Assembly: GCF_901827175.1 (NCBI RefSeq)
Contig: NZ_LR594662.1
Location: 5,518,001 to 5,582,000 of the forward strand
From: Variovorax sp. RA8
Lineage (GTDB): Bacteria > Pseudomonadota > Gammaproteobacteria > Burkholderiales > Burkholderiaceae_C
DNA length: 64,000 nt
Direction of reading: 5' to 3'
Part shown: positions 7,578 to 17,547 of the stretch, piece after piece
Layout of the letters: each line of letters opens with the position of its first letter
How positions within the stretch are numbered: position 1 is the stretch's first letter
The notes under the pieces: generated by a model
The model's database searches: none
Told to the model about the DNA's origin: nothing
Seen by the model: only the letters and a program-made list of their open reading frames with translations
Program-made: the position numbers and the translations under genes

Positions 7578-8540
7578 TCACGCAGCTGGGTGACAGCGGT
7601 GGATCTCGATGGTCGAGTGCCTGATTTCCTCGTGCATCTCGAAGGTGGCTCGCACCTCGTCGGGCGTCAGCGTTGACGAATGCGTGACAACGCTGAGCGC
7701 GCAGGCGTAGGCGCCCTGGCCCACGCGCCACACGTGCAGGTCGGCGATGCGGGTGTGCGAATCCGCAAGGGCCTGCTCGACGCCGTCGCGGATCTCCTCG
7801 ACCACCGGATGATCCATCTCGCGGTCCAGCAGCACCTTGGCAGTATCGACCAGCAGACCGCGCGCCCAGCTCGCAACCAGCACCGCGCCGACGATGCCCA
7901 TCGCCGGGTCGAGCCAGGCCCACCCGTAGAGCCAGCCGCCGGCCAGCGCGACGATGGCGAGCACCGAGGTCGCGGCGTCGGCCACCACATGCAGGTAGGC
8001 GGAGCGCAGGTTGAGGTCGTGGCCATGGCCATGACTGTGCGCATGCCCGTCATGGTGGGGCTCGTGGCCATGATCATGGTGGTGATGGGCGCCGCCGAGC
8101 AGCCACGCGCATAGCAGGTTGACCGCCAGCCCCAGCACCGCCACCACGATCGCCTCCTGGTACCGAATGGCGGCCGGCGCCCACAGTCGTTCGACAGAGC
8201 CGACCACCATCAGCACCGCAACGCCGAGCAGGAACAGCGCGCTGGCGAAGCCGCCCAGCACCTCGATCTTCCAGGTGCCGAAGGCGAAGCGCCGGTCGCC
8301 GGCGTAGCGCCGCGCCGCGGCGTAGGCGAAGGCGCTGAGCCCGATTGCCACCGCGTGCGAACTCATGTGCCAGCCGTCGGCCAGGAGCGCCATCGAGTTG
8401 AACCACCACCCGGCGCCGATCTCGAGCACCATCGCGGCCCCGGTGATCCACATCACCAGCCGCGTGCTGCGCTCCGCGGCCCGGTTGTCGTCCTGGAAAC
8501 GGTGCTCGTGCTGCCAGCCGCTCAGGTCATGGGTGTGCAT
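7578..8540 (-). CDS. dmeF: Cation diffusion facilitator, Co/Ni efflux type (DmeF)
   Basis: The 320-residue protein begins MHTHDLSGWQHEHRF, typical of DmeF exporters of cobalt and nickel. Six membrane helices follow, with the metal-binding pairs in HMSSHAVAIG and HVVADAATS. A cytoplasmic loop at about residues 150-175 holds a dense run of histidine and aspartate (HHHHDHGHEPHHDGHAHSHGHGHD in parts). A C-terminal cytoplasmic domain follows (IADLHVWRVG). Family members use proton exchange to remove divalent metals from the cytoplasm. The gene ends 88 bases before the phosphoesterase start, and no DmeR-type repressor is adjacent. Confidence 0.9.
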   Translation of the reverse strand: MHTHDLSGWQHEHRFQDDNRAAERSTRLVMWITGAAMVLEIGAGWWFNSMALLADGWHMSSHAVAIGLSAFAYAAARRYAGDRRFAFGTWKIEVLGGFASALFLLGVAVLMVVGSVERLWAPAAIRYQEAIVVAVLGLAVNLLCAWLLGGAHHHHDHGHEPHHDGHAHSHGHGHDLNLRSAYLHVVADAATSVLAIVALAGGWLYGWAWLDPAMGIVGAVLVASWARGLLVDTAKVLLDREMDHPVVEEIRDGVEQALADSHTRIADLHVWRVGQGAYACALSVVTHSSTLTPDEVRATFEMHEEIRHSTIEIHRCHPAA

Positions 8541-8549
8541 GGGACACCT

Positions 8550-9608
<1,059 letters not shown>

Positions 9609-9716
9609 GGCGTAGGCTGGACGGACAGTTTAGTCGGCCGAACGGCATGCCGAGGGTTGGCGCAGGGCTGCCGCCGTACGCCCCTGCGGCAGAATGCGCC
9701 ACCGAGGAGGGTGAGC

Positions 9717-10355
9717 GTGTCCATCTACGAGCTGAAGCCGCGATTCCAGGCCCTGCTGCGCCCGCTGGTGGGGCGCCTGCATGCCATGGGCGTGACGGCC
9801 AACCAGGTCACTGTCGCGGCCTGCGTCGTCTCGGTCGCGCTCGGCCTGTGGCTCTTCTTCGCCGCGCCTTCCGCGGCCGCCTTCGCGCTGATCCCGCTGT
9901 GGATGTTCCTGCGCATGGCCTTCAACGCCATCGACGGCATGCTGGCGCGCGAACACGGCCAGCAAAGCGCGCTCGGCGCCTTTCTCAACGAGCTGACCGA
10001 CGTGCTCTCGGACGCGGCGCTCTACCTGCCCTTCGCGCTGGTCGCGCCCTTCAGCCCCTTCTGGGTCGGCGCCGTGATCGTGCTGGCGGGGCTTTCCGAA
10101 TTCACCGGCGCGCTGGGCCCCACCGTGGGCGCCTCGCGCCGGTACGACGGCCCGCTCGGCAAGAGCGACCGCGCCTTCGTGTTCGGCGCGCTGGGCCTGT
10201 ACGTCGCGCTCGGCGGGCCGCTGCCGGCCTGGAGCGCCGGGCTCATGCCGCTGCTGGCAGTGCTGGTGGCGTGGACCATCGTCAATCGCATCCGCCGCGC
10301 GCTGGCCGAGGCCGGCGCCGCATCGCACAGCCGAGGAGACCCGACCCGATCATGA
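9717..10355 (+). CDS. CDP-alcohol phosphatidyltransferase family protein
   Basis: The 212-residue membrane protein carries the CDP-alcohol transferase signature, but in variant form. NAIDGMLAR...G...N...D replaces the usual DxxDGxxAR...GxxxDxxxD, so the first and third aspartates are asparagine. At least five hydrophobic segments follow. The family moves a phosphatidyl group from CDP-diacylglycerol to an alcohol such as glycerol phosphate, serine or inositol. I chose the GTG at 9717 because GAGGAGG lies six bases before it; a GTG at 9711 is in frame. The next gene overlaps by ATGA. The acceptor is unknown. Confidence 0.8.
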   Translation: MSIYELKPRFQALLRPLVGRLHAMGVTANQVTVAACVVSVALGLWLFFAAPSAAAFALIPLWMFLRMAFNAIDGMLAREHGQQSALGAFLNELTDVLSDAALYLPFALVAPFSPFWVGAVIVLAGLSEFTGALGPTVGASRRYDGPLGKSDRAFVFGALGLYVALGGPLPAWSAGLMPLLAVLVAWTIVNRIRRALAEAGAASHSRGDPTRS

Positions 10356-12112
10356 GCGACACCCGTGTGCCACAAGAACATCAATTCCAGACACACGACG
10401 GCGTCTCGCTGTTCTACCGGCACTGGCCCGCGACCGGTGGCGCGCGGCGCGGCGCGGTCGTGCTGTTCCACCGCGGCCACGAACACGGTGCGCGCATGGC
10501 CCACCTGGTGGACGAGTTGGAACTGCCCGATTTCGACTTCTTCGCCTGGGACGCCCGCGGCCACGGCCGGTCGCCGGGCCAGCGCGGTTTCAGCCCCGGT
10601 TTCGCGACCTCAGTGCGCGACGTGCAGACCTTCATCGAGCACATCGGCAGCGCCCACGGCGTGGCGCCCGAAGACATCCACGTGATCGCGCAGAGCGTGG
10701 GCGCGGTGCTGGTCGCCACCTGGGCCCACGACTACGCGCCCAAGGTGCGGGGGCTCACCCTCGCCTCGCCGGCCTTCCGGGTGAAGCTCTACGTGCCCTT
10801 CGCGCGCCCCGGGCTCGCGCTCATGCACAAGCTGCGCGGGCTCTTCTTCGTCACCAGCTACGTGAAGGCAAAGTTCCTCACGCACGATCCCGAGCGCATC
10901 GCCAGCTACGAGAACGACCCGCTGATCTCGCGGCCGATCGCGGTCAACATCCTGCTGGGCCTCTACGAGGCCGCCGAGCGCGTGGTCGCGGACGCCAGCG
11001 CGATCACGCTGCCGACGCAGCTGCTGATCTCCGGCGCCGACTGGGTCGTGCATCACCAGCCCCAGCACGACTTCTTCGACCGGCTCGGCAGCGCCGTGAA
11101 GCGCAAGCTGGAGCTGCCCGGCTTCTTCCACGACACGCTGGGCGAAAAGAACCGGGGCCCGGCCGTGAAGGCCATCCGCGACTTCGTGCTGGAACTGTTC
11201 GACCAGGCGCCGCCGCGGGTGGACCTGCGCGCCGCCCACCTGAGCGGCGCGACCGCCGACGAATCGCGCGCGCTGGCCGAGCCGCTGCCCGCGCTGTCGC
11301 CGCGCGGTGCCTACTGGGCGCTCACGCGGACCAGCCTGCGCTTCGGCGGCCTGCTGTCGCGCGGCGTCAGGCTCGGCCACGACACGGGTTTCGACTCGGG
11401 CAGCACGCTGGATTACGTCTATCGCAACCAGGCGCAAGGCGCCGGCCCGCTGGGCCGGATGATCGATCGCACTTACCTCGATTCCATCGGCTGGCGCGGC
11501 ATCCGCCAGCGCAAGCTGCACGTCGAGGAACTGCTGCGCAAGGCCATGGAGCTGCTGGCCGAACAGCACCGCGAGGTGCGCCTGATGGACATCGCCGCCG
11601 GCCATGGCCGTTATGTGCTCGACGCCGTGCTGGCCAGCCCCGTCAAGGCCGGCTCGATCCTGCTGCGCGACTACAGCGACATCAACGTGCGCGACGGCCG
11701 TGCGCTGATCGCCGAGAAGGCGCTGCAGGGCAGCGCGCAGTTCGTCCAGGCCGATGCCTTCGACCGCGCGAGCCTGGCGAGCGTGACACCGCGGCCCACG
11801 CTCGCGGTGGTTTCGGGCCTGTACGAGCTCTTTCCCGACAACGAGATGGTGAGCCGCTCGCTGGCCGGCGTGGGCGACGCGGTCGAGGACGGCGGCTACC
11901 TGGTCTACACCGGCCAGCCCTGGCATCCGCAGCTGGAAATGATCGCGCGCGCCCTCACCAGCCACCGCCAGGGCCAGGCCTGGGTGATGCGCCGGCGCAC
12001 GCAGGCCGAGATGGACCAGTTGGTCGAGTCCGCGGGCTTTCGCAAGATCGACCAGCGCATCGACGAGTGGGGGATCTTCACCGTCTCGCTCGCGGTGCGC
12101 TCGGGGCAATGA
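10352..12112 (+). CDS. Alpha/beta hydrolase fused to SAM-dependent methyltransferase
   Basis: The 586-residue product joins two enzymes. Residues about 1-290 form a serine hydrolase: RGHEHGARM near the oxyanion hole, WDARGHGRS, nucleophile in AQSVGAV (AxSxG in place of GxSxG), and a histidine in PGFFHDTLG. This resembles monoacylglycerol or lysophospholipases. Residues about 360-586 form a class I methyltransferase with motif I MDIAAGHGRY, FVQADAFD, and VVSGLYELFPDNE. The fusion sits between a phospholipid-head-group transferase and a lipid phosphatase, so a lipid substrate is inferred. It overlaps both neighbours by four bases. Confidence 0.85.
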   Translation: MSDTRVPQEHQFQTHDGVSLFYRHWPATGGARRGAVVLFHRGHEHGARMAHLVDELELPDFDFFAWDARGHGRSPGQRGFSPGFATSVRDVQTFIEHIGSAHGVAPEDIHVIAQSVGAVLVATWAHDYAPKVRGLTLASPAFRVKLYVPFARPGLALMHKLRGLFFVTSYVKAKFLTHDPERIASYENDPLISRPIAVNILLGLYEAAERVVADASAITLPTQLLISGADWVVHHQPQHDFFDRLGSAVKRKLELPGFFHDTLGEKNRGPAVKAIRDFVLELFDQAPPRVDLRAAHLSGATADESRALAEPLPALSPRGAYWALTRTSLRFGGLLSRGVRLGHDTGFDSGSTLDYVYRNQAQGAGPLGRMIDRTYLDSIGWRGIRQRKLHVEELLRKAMELLAEQHREVRLMDIAAGHGRYVLDAVLASPVKAGSILLRDYSDINVRDGRALIAEKALQGSAQFVQADAFDRASLASVTPRPTLAVVSGLYELFPDNEMVSRSLAGVGDAVEDGGYLVYTGQPWHPQLEMIARALTSHRQGQAWVMRRRTQAEMDQLVESAGFRKIDQRIDEWGIFTVSLAVRSGQ

Positions 12113-13437
12113 GCGCCGCACGTCCGCGCCCATGGAAGCGCGCCGCCGCCTGGCTGGCGCTGCTGGGTCCGCTCTTCTACGCCAGCTACGGCTTCGCGAA
12201 CTGGTGGGCCTCGACCCGCGCCCAGGTGCCGGTACTGGTCTTCGAGTGGGAGCGCAGCCTGCCCTTCTGGCCCTGGACCATCTTTCCCTACTGGACCATC
12301 AACGCCTTCTACGCGCTCTCGCTCTTCCTCGCGCGCGACCGCCATGTGCTGGACCGCCATGCGGCACGGTTGCTGACGGCGCAGGCGGTGGCGGTGGCCT
12401 GCTTCATCCTCTGGCCGCTGCGCTTCAGCTTCGGCCAGCCCTCCGTCGAGGGCGCGCCGGCCTTCCTGTTCAATGCGCTGCGCGGCTTCGACCAGCCCTT
12501 CAACCAGGCGCCCTCGCTGCACATCGCGCTGGCCGTGATCCTGTGGGACTCTTACCGGCGCCTGATCCATGCGCAATGGGCGCGCATCGTGCTGCACCTC
12601 TGGACCTTCGCGATCTGCGCCTCGGTGCTCACCACTTGGCAGCATCATTTCATCGACATCCCGACCGGCGCGCTGATGGGCTTGGTCTGCGTGTGGCTCT
12701 GGCCGCTGGAGCGCGTGGTGGCCCTGCCGCGTGCGTGGCGGCTCACGCGCGACCCGCAGCGCTGGAAGCTGGCGGGCTGCTACGCCGCCGGGGCCCTGCT
12801 CTTCCTCGCCGTGGCGCTGAGCCTACAGGGCGCGTCGTTGTGGCTGGCCTGGCCGGCTGCGGCCCTGGCAGGAGTGGCGCTGAACTATGCGGGCTTCGGC
12901 GCACGCGGCTTCCGGATGGATGGCCACGGCCGCATGCACTGGAGCGCACGCTGGCTGTTCGCGCCCTATCGCCTCGGCGCCGCTCTCAGTGCCCGGCTCT
13001 GGACGCGCGGCCTTCCGGCGTCGGTGGAGGTCGCGCCGGGCCTGCGACTGGGCCGGCGGCCCAGCCTGGCCGAATGGGAGGCCGCAGGCCGCCCGCGCCT
13101 GCTCGGCCTGTGCGCCGAGCTCCAATTGCCGCCGGTGCCCGGCGCCCGCTGCGTGCCGATGCTGGACCTCGTGCTGCCGGGAGCCGCGCAATTGCGCCGC
13201 GCAGCCGTCGTGATCGAAGGGCTGCGCGACAGCGGGCAGCCGGTCTGGGTCTGCTGCGCGCTGGGCTTCTCGCGCAGCGCCGCCTCGGTGGTTGCCTGGC
13301 TCGGCCTGCACGGTGCGGACTCCACACTGGCCGCGGCGCACGCGGCGGTACGCCAGGCGCGACCCCAGATTGTGCTGCGCGCAGGCTGGCTCGCCCTCCT
13401 GGACCAGCTGACTTCCGGGAAAGCACACCATGAATGA
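12109..13437 (+). CDS. PAP2-type membrane phosphatase fused to dual-specificity phosphatase
   Basis: The 442-residue protein has an N-terminal integral membrane part with PAP2/AUR1-like sites: APSLHIALA at about residue 136 and TTWQHHFIDIPTG at about 177. More membrane helices follow to about residue 270. A soluble C-terminal domain then ends with the cysteine phosphatase loop C383-ALGFS-R389 (CX5R). PTP-like enzymes of this kind include PTPMT1, which dephosphorylates phosphatidylglycerolphosphate. PAP2 enzymes remove phosphate from lipid phosphates. Its place after the CDP-alcohol transferase suggests it completes a phospholipid head group. The start at 12109 overlaps the hydrolase-methyltransferase stop. 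Confidence 0.85.
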   Translation: MSAARPRPWKRAAAWLALLGPLFYASYGFANWWASTRAQVPVLVFEWERSLPFWPWTIFPYWTINAFYALSLFLARDRHVLDRHAARLLTAQAVAVACFILWPLRFSFGQPSVEGAPAFLFNALRGFDQPFNQAPSLHIALAVILWDSYRRLIHAQWARIVLHLWTFAICASVLTTWQHHFIDIPTGALMGLVCVWLWPLERVVALPRAWRLTRDPQRWKLAGCYAAGALLFLAVALSLQGASLWLAWPAAALAGVALNYAGFGARGFRMDGHGRMHWSARWLFAPYRLGAALSARLWTRGLPASVEVAPGLRLGRRPSLAEWEAAGRPRLLGLCAELQLPPVPGARCVPMLDLVLPGAAQLRRAAVVIEGLRDSGQPVWVCCALGFSRSAASVVAWLGLHGADSTLAAAHAAVRQARPQIVLRAGWLALLDQLTSGKAHHE

Positions 13438-13864
13438 AGACGACCGCGCCCTGTGCGCCACCACCGCCGGCCTGCTCCGGGCCGGCGCCGCGCTGGCCCT
13501 GTGGGGCCTCGCGCTCTCCCTCATTTCGGGTCTGGTGCTGGCGCTGACCGGACGCTCCCTGCCTTCGGCCACCTGGGCAGCCTTCGCCGTCGTCGCGTTG
13601 ATCGGCTTGCCCGAGCGCTACCTGGCCATGCGCGTGCGGCTCGACGCAGCGCTGTTCGACGGGCTGGCAAGGAGCACGATTGCCTCCGGCCCCGCCATGG
13701 ACCGCGCGCTCGCGACGCTCGGCCTGCGCCGCCGCGCGGACGGCACGCGGCCCCTGGCCGACCGCGTGCTCGGCGCCCGGCAGCTGATGCAGCGCCACGG
13801 CATCGCCGTGATCGCGCAGACGATCGTCTTCGCCATGGCGCTCGCGATGCAGGACTGGCGTTGA
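13430..13864 (+). CDS. Small membrane protein of the lipid operon, unknown function
   Basis: The 144-residue protein has hydrophobic segments at about residues 17-39 (ALALWGLALSLISGLVLAL), 46-60 and 125-140. A soluble loop rich in Arg, Asp and Ala lies between (LDAALFDGLARSTIASGPAMDRALATLGLRRR). It starts eight bases inside the upstream phosphatase gene. I recognise no family. Its constant-looking place between phosphatase and acyltransferase genes suggests an accessory subunit of the lipid pathway, but nothing in the sequence proves that. Confidence 0.65.
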   Translation: MNEDDRALCATTAGLLRAGAALALWGLALSLISGLVLALTGRSLPSATWAAFAVVALIGLPERYLAMRVRLDAALFDGLARSTIASGPAMDRALATLGLRRRADGTRPLADRVLGARQLMQRHGIAVIAQTIVFAMALAMQDWR

Positions 13865-13890
13865 GCCATGGGTCGCAAGGAGCCCCGTCC

Positions 13891-14571
13891 ATGAGTTCTT
13901 CCGCTCCCGGCCTGCCGCGCCAGGCGGCCGCCGTCGTCTCGGCCTGGCTGATCGTGCTCTTCGCCAAGCTGCTGACCGGCGTGCGCGCCATCTGGAGTGG
14001 CACCGGCCCCAAGGCCGAGCAGACCCTCTACTTCGCCAACCACACCAGCCACGGCGACTTCGTGCTGCTGTGGGCCACGCTGCCGCCTGACCTGCGGGCG
14101 CTCACGCGTCCCGTGGCCGGACAGGACTACTGGGAGGCCTCGGCCCTGCGCCGCTTCATCGGCAGGGACGTATTCAACGCATTGATGATCCGGCGCGACG
14201 GCAGCGCCGTACCCGGCAACGAGGCCCTCAACCCGGTCGAGCAGATGACCGAGGCGCTGCAGGCCGGGGACTCGCTGATCATGTTTCCCGAGGGCACCCG
14301 CAACATCGGCGAGGAGGTCCTGCTGCCGCTCAAGAGCGGCCTGTACCACCTGGCGCGTGCCTGCCCGCAGGTGCGGCTGGTGCCGGTGTGGATCGAGAAC
14401 CTCAAGCGCGTGCTGCCCAAGGGAACGCTGGTGCCGGTGCCGCTGGCCTGCACGGTGCGCTACGGCACGCCGATCGCGCTGGCCCAGGGCGAGGACAAGG
14501 CGGCGTTCATCGCACGCGCTCGTGCCGCCATGCTGGACCTGCGGCCCGAATACGACCGTGCAGAGGACTGA
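13891..14571 (+). CDS. 1-acyl-glycerol-3-phosphate acyltransferase (PlsC-like)
   Basis: The 226-residue protein has the acyltransferase motif NHTSHGD (HX4D) and the binding motif FPEGTR, with a hydrophobic N-terminal anchor (AAVVSAWLIVLFAKLLTG). PlsC-type enzymes put the second acyl chain on lysophosphatidic acid at the inner membrane, making phosphatidic acid. AAGGAG lies before the ATG at 13891. The stop overlaps the start of the cytidylyltransferase gene by one base, so phosphatidic acid made here could pass straight to CDP-diacylglycerol synthesis. It may be a second copy besides a housekeeping plsC elsewhere. Confidence 0.88.
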   Translation: MSSSAPGLPRQAAAVVSAWLIVLFAKLLTGVRAIWSGTGPKAEQTLYFANHTSHGDFVLLWATLPPDLRALTRPVAGQDYWEASALRRFIGRDVFNALMIRRDGSAVPGNEALNPVEQMTEALQAGDSLIMFPEGTRNIGEEVLLPLKSGLYHLARACPQVRLVPVWIENLKRVLPKGTLVPVPLACTVRYGTPIALAQGEDKAAFIARARAAMLDLRPEYDRAED

Positions 14572-15524
14572 TGACCGTGACCGCCTCCCCCCATGCCACC
14601 TGGATGCTGTTCGGCGGCGTCGCCGCCGTCCTGATCCTCGCCTCGGCCGTCGGCGCGCTGCTCAAATGGCGCGTCGCGCAGGGCCAGCCCCATTCCGTGA
14701 TCGACAACCTCAACGCGCGCGTCAACGCCTGGTGGGTGATGGTCGCCGTGATCGGCCTGGCCTTCGCCCTCGGCAAGGGCGGGGTGATCGTCCTGTTCTA
14801 CCTGATCTCCTTCTACGCGCTGCGCGAGTTCATGAGCCTGGCCTACACGCGCCGCGGCGACCACCATGCGATCGCGGTGGCCTTCTTCGTCGCGCTGCCG
14901 GTGCAGTACTTCCTGATCTGGATCGAGTGGTACGGGCTCTATGCGATCTTCATTCCGGTCTACGCCTTCCTCGTGCTGCCCATCCTCGCGGCGGTGGGCG
15001 CCGACACCAAGCGCTTCCTGGAGCGCACGTCCAAGGTGCAGTGGGGGCTGATGATCTGCGTGTTCTGCATCAGCCATGTGCCCGCGCTGCTGACGCTGCC
15101 GATCCCCGGCTTCGAGGGCCGCAACCTGCTCCTGATCGCCTTCCTCGTGATCGTGGTGCAGGGCAGCGACGTGCTGCAGTACGTGTGGGGCAAGCTCTTC
15201 GGCAAGCGCAAGGTGGCACCCGAGCTCTCGCCGTCGAAGACCTGGGAAGGCCTGGTCGGCGGCGTCGCCAGCGCCACGGCGCTGGGCGCGTCGCTCTACT
15301 GGGCCACGCCCTTCAACCCGTGGCAGGCGGCGCTGATGGCGCTCACCATCTGCGTGATGGGCTTCTTCGGCGGCCTGGTGATGTCGGCCATCAAGCGCGA
15401 CCGCGGCGTCAAGGACTGGGGCACCATGATCGAAGGCCACGGCGGCATGCTCGACCGGCTCGACTCGGTGATCTTCGCTGCGCCGATCTACTTTCATGCG
15501 CTGCGGTTCTGGTGGACCCCGTAG
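14571..15524 (+). CDS. Phosphatidate cytidylyltransferase (CdsA-like)
   Basis: The 317-residue protein has about eight membrane helices. The family signature near the C-terminus is SAIKRDRGVKDWGTMIEGHGGMLDRLDS, which holds the metal-binding residues, and the LSPSKTWEG block lies before it. These enzymes make CDP-diacylglycerol from phosphatidic acid and CTP. That product is the donor used by the CDP-alcohol transferase at the head of the same operon. The gene is the last of the six, and ruvA converges on it 17 bases beyond its stop. Confidence 0.92.
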   Translation: MTVTASPHATWMLFGGVAAVLILASAVGALLKWRVAQGQPHSVIDNLNARVNAWWVMVAVIGLAFALGKGGVIVLFYLISFYALREFMSLAYTRRGDHHAIAVAFFVALPVQYFLIWIEWYGLYAIFIPVYAFLVLPILAAVGADTKRFLERTSKVQWGLMICVFCISHVPALLTLPIPGFEGRNLLLIAFLVIVVQGSDVLQYVWGKLFGKRKVAPELSPSKTWEGLVGGVASATALGASLYWATPFNPWQAALMALTICVMGFFGGLVMSAIKRDRGVKDWGTMIEGHGGMLDRLDSVIFAAPIYFHALRFWWTP

Positions 15525-15541
15525 CGGTCCGGGCGAGCGCC

Positions 15542-16114
15542 CTACTTCGCCAGTGCCTTCAGCGCGAGCTTGATGCCTTCCCCCACCGCCACGTCCTTCG
15601 GCAGCGCCTTGAGCGCCGCCGCCGCCTCGCGGTCGCTGTAGCCCAGCGCGAGCAGCGCCTGAAGGATGTCGGCCTGCGCATCGGTGGCGGCATGCGCGGG
15701 TGCGCCGATGTCGGCGCCCAGCTTGCCCTTGAGCTCGAGCAGGAGGCGCTCGGCCGTCTTCTTGCCGATGCCCGGGATCTTCACCAGCCGCCCCGCTTCC
15801 TGCAGCGTGACGGCCTGCGACAGCTCTCCCACGCTCATGCCGCTCAGAAGGCCCAGCGCCGTGCGCGGCCCGACGCCGGAGATCTTGATCAGCTGGCGGA
15901 AGGCGGCGCGCTCCTCTGCGGTCCCGAAGCCGTAGAGGATCTGCGCGTCCTCGCGCACCACGAAGTGCGTCAGCAGCGAGACGCGCTCACCCGTCGGGGG
16001 CAGGTTGTAGAAAGTGCTCATCGGCACGTCGACCTCGTAGCCGACGCCGTTGCAGTCCACCACCACCTGGGGCGGGTTGCGCTCGGCCAGGATGCCGGTG
16101 AGTTTGCCTATCAT
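15542..16114 (-). CDS. ruvA: Holliday junction DNA helicase subunit RuvA
   Basis: The 190-residue protein starts [28 protein letters not shown], the OB-fold start of RuvA. The helix-hairpin-helix pair follows ([16 protein letters not shown] and [17 protein letters not shown]) and then the C-terminal RuvB-contact domain. RuvA tetramers bind the Holliday junction and load RuvB. It is convergent with the lipid operon and divergent from phoH, with 33 bases between starts. Its partner ruvB is at 8550-9608. Confidence 0.97.
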   Translation of the reverse strand: MIGKLTGILAERNPPQVVVDCNGVGYEVDVPMSTFYNLPPTGERVSLLTHFVVREDAQILYGFGTAEERAAFRQLIKISGVGPRTALGLLSGMSVGELSQAVTLQEAGRLVKIPGIGKKTAERLLLELKGKLGADIGAPAHAATDAQADILQALLALGYSDREAAAALKALPKDVAVGEGIKLALKALAK

Positions 16115-16147
16115 GGGTGCCCTTTTCGCTTTTGAAATGAAATCCGC

Positions 16148-17095
16148 GTGATTCTGCGACACACCTTCGCCCCGCCCAACAACACCCGCCTGAGCCACCT
16201 CTGCGGGCCGCTGGATGGGCACCTGCGGCGCATCGAGGAGGCGCTGGACGTCAAGGTCGCGCACCGGCACGAGCAGTTCAAGGTCGAAGGCCACAAGGAA
16301 AACGCGCAGCGCGCGATGGACGTGCTGCAGGCGCTCTACGAGATTGCCCAGCGCCCCATCGACGCGGCCGTGGTGCAGCTCACGCTCGCCGGCGACAGCA
16401 CGCTGGAAGAGTCCGAGGACGGCTCCGTCAAGCTCGCCACGCGGCGCACCGACCTGCGCGCACGCACGCCCAACCAGAGCGTCTACCTGCACAACATCGC
16501 CGAGCACGACATCACGCTGGGCATCGGCCCGGCCGGCACCGGCAAGACCTACCTGGCCGTGGCCAGCGCGGTCGATGCGCTGGAACGCAGCGCAGTGCAG
16601 CGCATCGTGCTCACGCGCCCGGCCGTGGAGGCCGGCGAGCGGCTCGGCTTCCTGCCCGGCGACCTGACCCAGAAGGTCGACCCCTACCTGCGTCCGCTGT
16701 ACGACGCGCTCTACGACCTGATGGGCTTCGATCGTGTGCAGAAGGCCTTCGAGCGCAACACGCTGGAGATCGCGCCGCTGGCCTTCATGCGCGGGCGCAC
16801 GCTCAACAACGCCTTTGTGATCCTGGACGAGGCACAAAACACCACGCCCGAGCAAATGAAGATGTTTCTGACGCGTATCGGCTTCGGCGCCAAGGCGGTG
16901 GTCACCGGCGACGTGAGCCAGATCGACCTGCCGAAGGCGCAGCTGAGCGGGCTGATCGATGCCGAACGCGTGCTCAGGCGGGTCAACGGCATCGCCATCA
17001 CGCATTTCACCAGTGCCGACGTGGTGCGGCATCCGCTGGTGGCCCGCATCATCGATGCCTACGACGGCGCGCGCAAACGCGCGGCCACGCGCTGA
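16148..17095 (+). CDS. ybeZ: PhoH family P-loop ATPase (YbeZ)
   Basis: The 315-residue protein has Walker A GPAGTGKT at about residue 126 and Walker B VILDEAQN at about 220. An N-terminal KH-like stretch ([22 protein letters not shown]) comes before the ATPase core. The start is a GTG at 16148; the N-terminus [21 protein letters not shown] is typical of beta-proteobacterial members. In many bacteria phoH and ybeY form a pair, and YbeZ works with YbeY in rRNA handling. The same pair is here with a TGATG junction. The gene may share a divergent promoter region with ruvA. Confidence 0.93.
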   Translation: MILRHTFAPPNNTRLSHLCGPLDGHLRRIEEALDVKVAHRHEQFKVEGHKENAQRAMDVLQALYEIAQRPIDAAVVQLTLAGDSTLEESEDGSVKLATRRTDLRARTPNQSVYLHNIAEHDITLGIGPAGTGKTYLAVASAVDALERSAVQRIVLTRPAVEAGERLGFLPGDLTQKVDPYLRPLYDALYDLMGFDRVQKAFERNTLEIAPLAFMRGRTLNNAFVILDEAQNTTPEQMKMFLTRIGFGAKAVVTGDVSQIDLPKAQLSGLIDAERVLRRVNGIAITHFTSADVVRHPLVARIIDAYDGARKRAATR

Positions 17096-17547
17096 TGGCG
17101 CTGGCCAGCTTGTCGCTGTCGCTGCAGTTCGCGCGCTTTCGCGAGGTGGCGCGCCACCGCAACGCGCTGCCGCGGCACCGGGTCGCGCGCTGGATCCGGC
17201 ACGCGCTCGAGGCCGACGGCGAGATCACGGTGCGCATCGTCGATGCCGAGGAAGGCCAGCAGCTCAACCGCGAGTTCCGCGGCAAGGACTACGCGACCAA
17301 CGTGCTGACCTTCGACTATGCGCAGCGCCCGGTCGTGATGGCCGACCTGGTGCTGTGCGCGCCGGTGGTCGCGCGCGAGGCGAAGGAACAGCGCAAGACC
17401 CTGGCCGCGCACTACGCCCACCTGCTGGTGCACGGCACGCTGCATGCCCAGGGCTGGGACCACGAGACCGGCGAGGCCGATGCCGAGGCCATGGAGGCGC
17501 GCGAGATCGAGATTCTCGCAGGCCTGGGGATCAGGAACCCCTATTGA
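17095..17547 (+). CDS. ybeY: Endoribonuclease / rRNA maturation factor YbeY
   Basis: The 150-residue protein has the zinc motif [12 protein letters not shown] (HGxLHxxGxDH) that defines YbeY, a nuclease needed for 16S rRNA 3' maturation and ribosome quality control. [15 protein letters not shown] sequence ([13 protein letters not shown]) precedes it. The start ATG shares one base with the phoH stop. Its stop codon directly abuts the stop of the convergent dtd gene, with no base between. Confidence 0.96.
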   Translation: MALASLSLSLQFARFREVARHRNALPRHRVARWIRHALEADGEITVRIVDAEEGQQLNREFRGKDYATNVLTFDYAQRPVVMADLVLCAPVVAREAKEQRKTLAAHYAHLLVHGTLHAQGWDHETGEADAEAMEAREIEILAGLGIRNPY

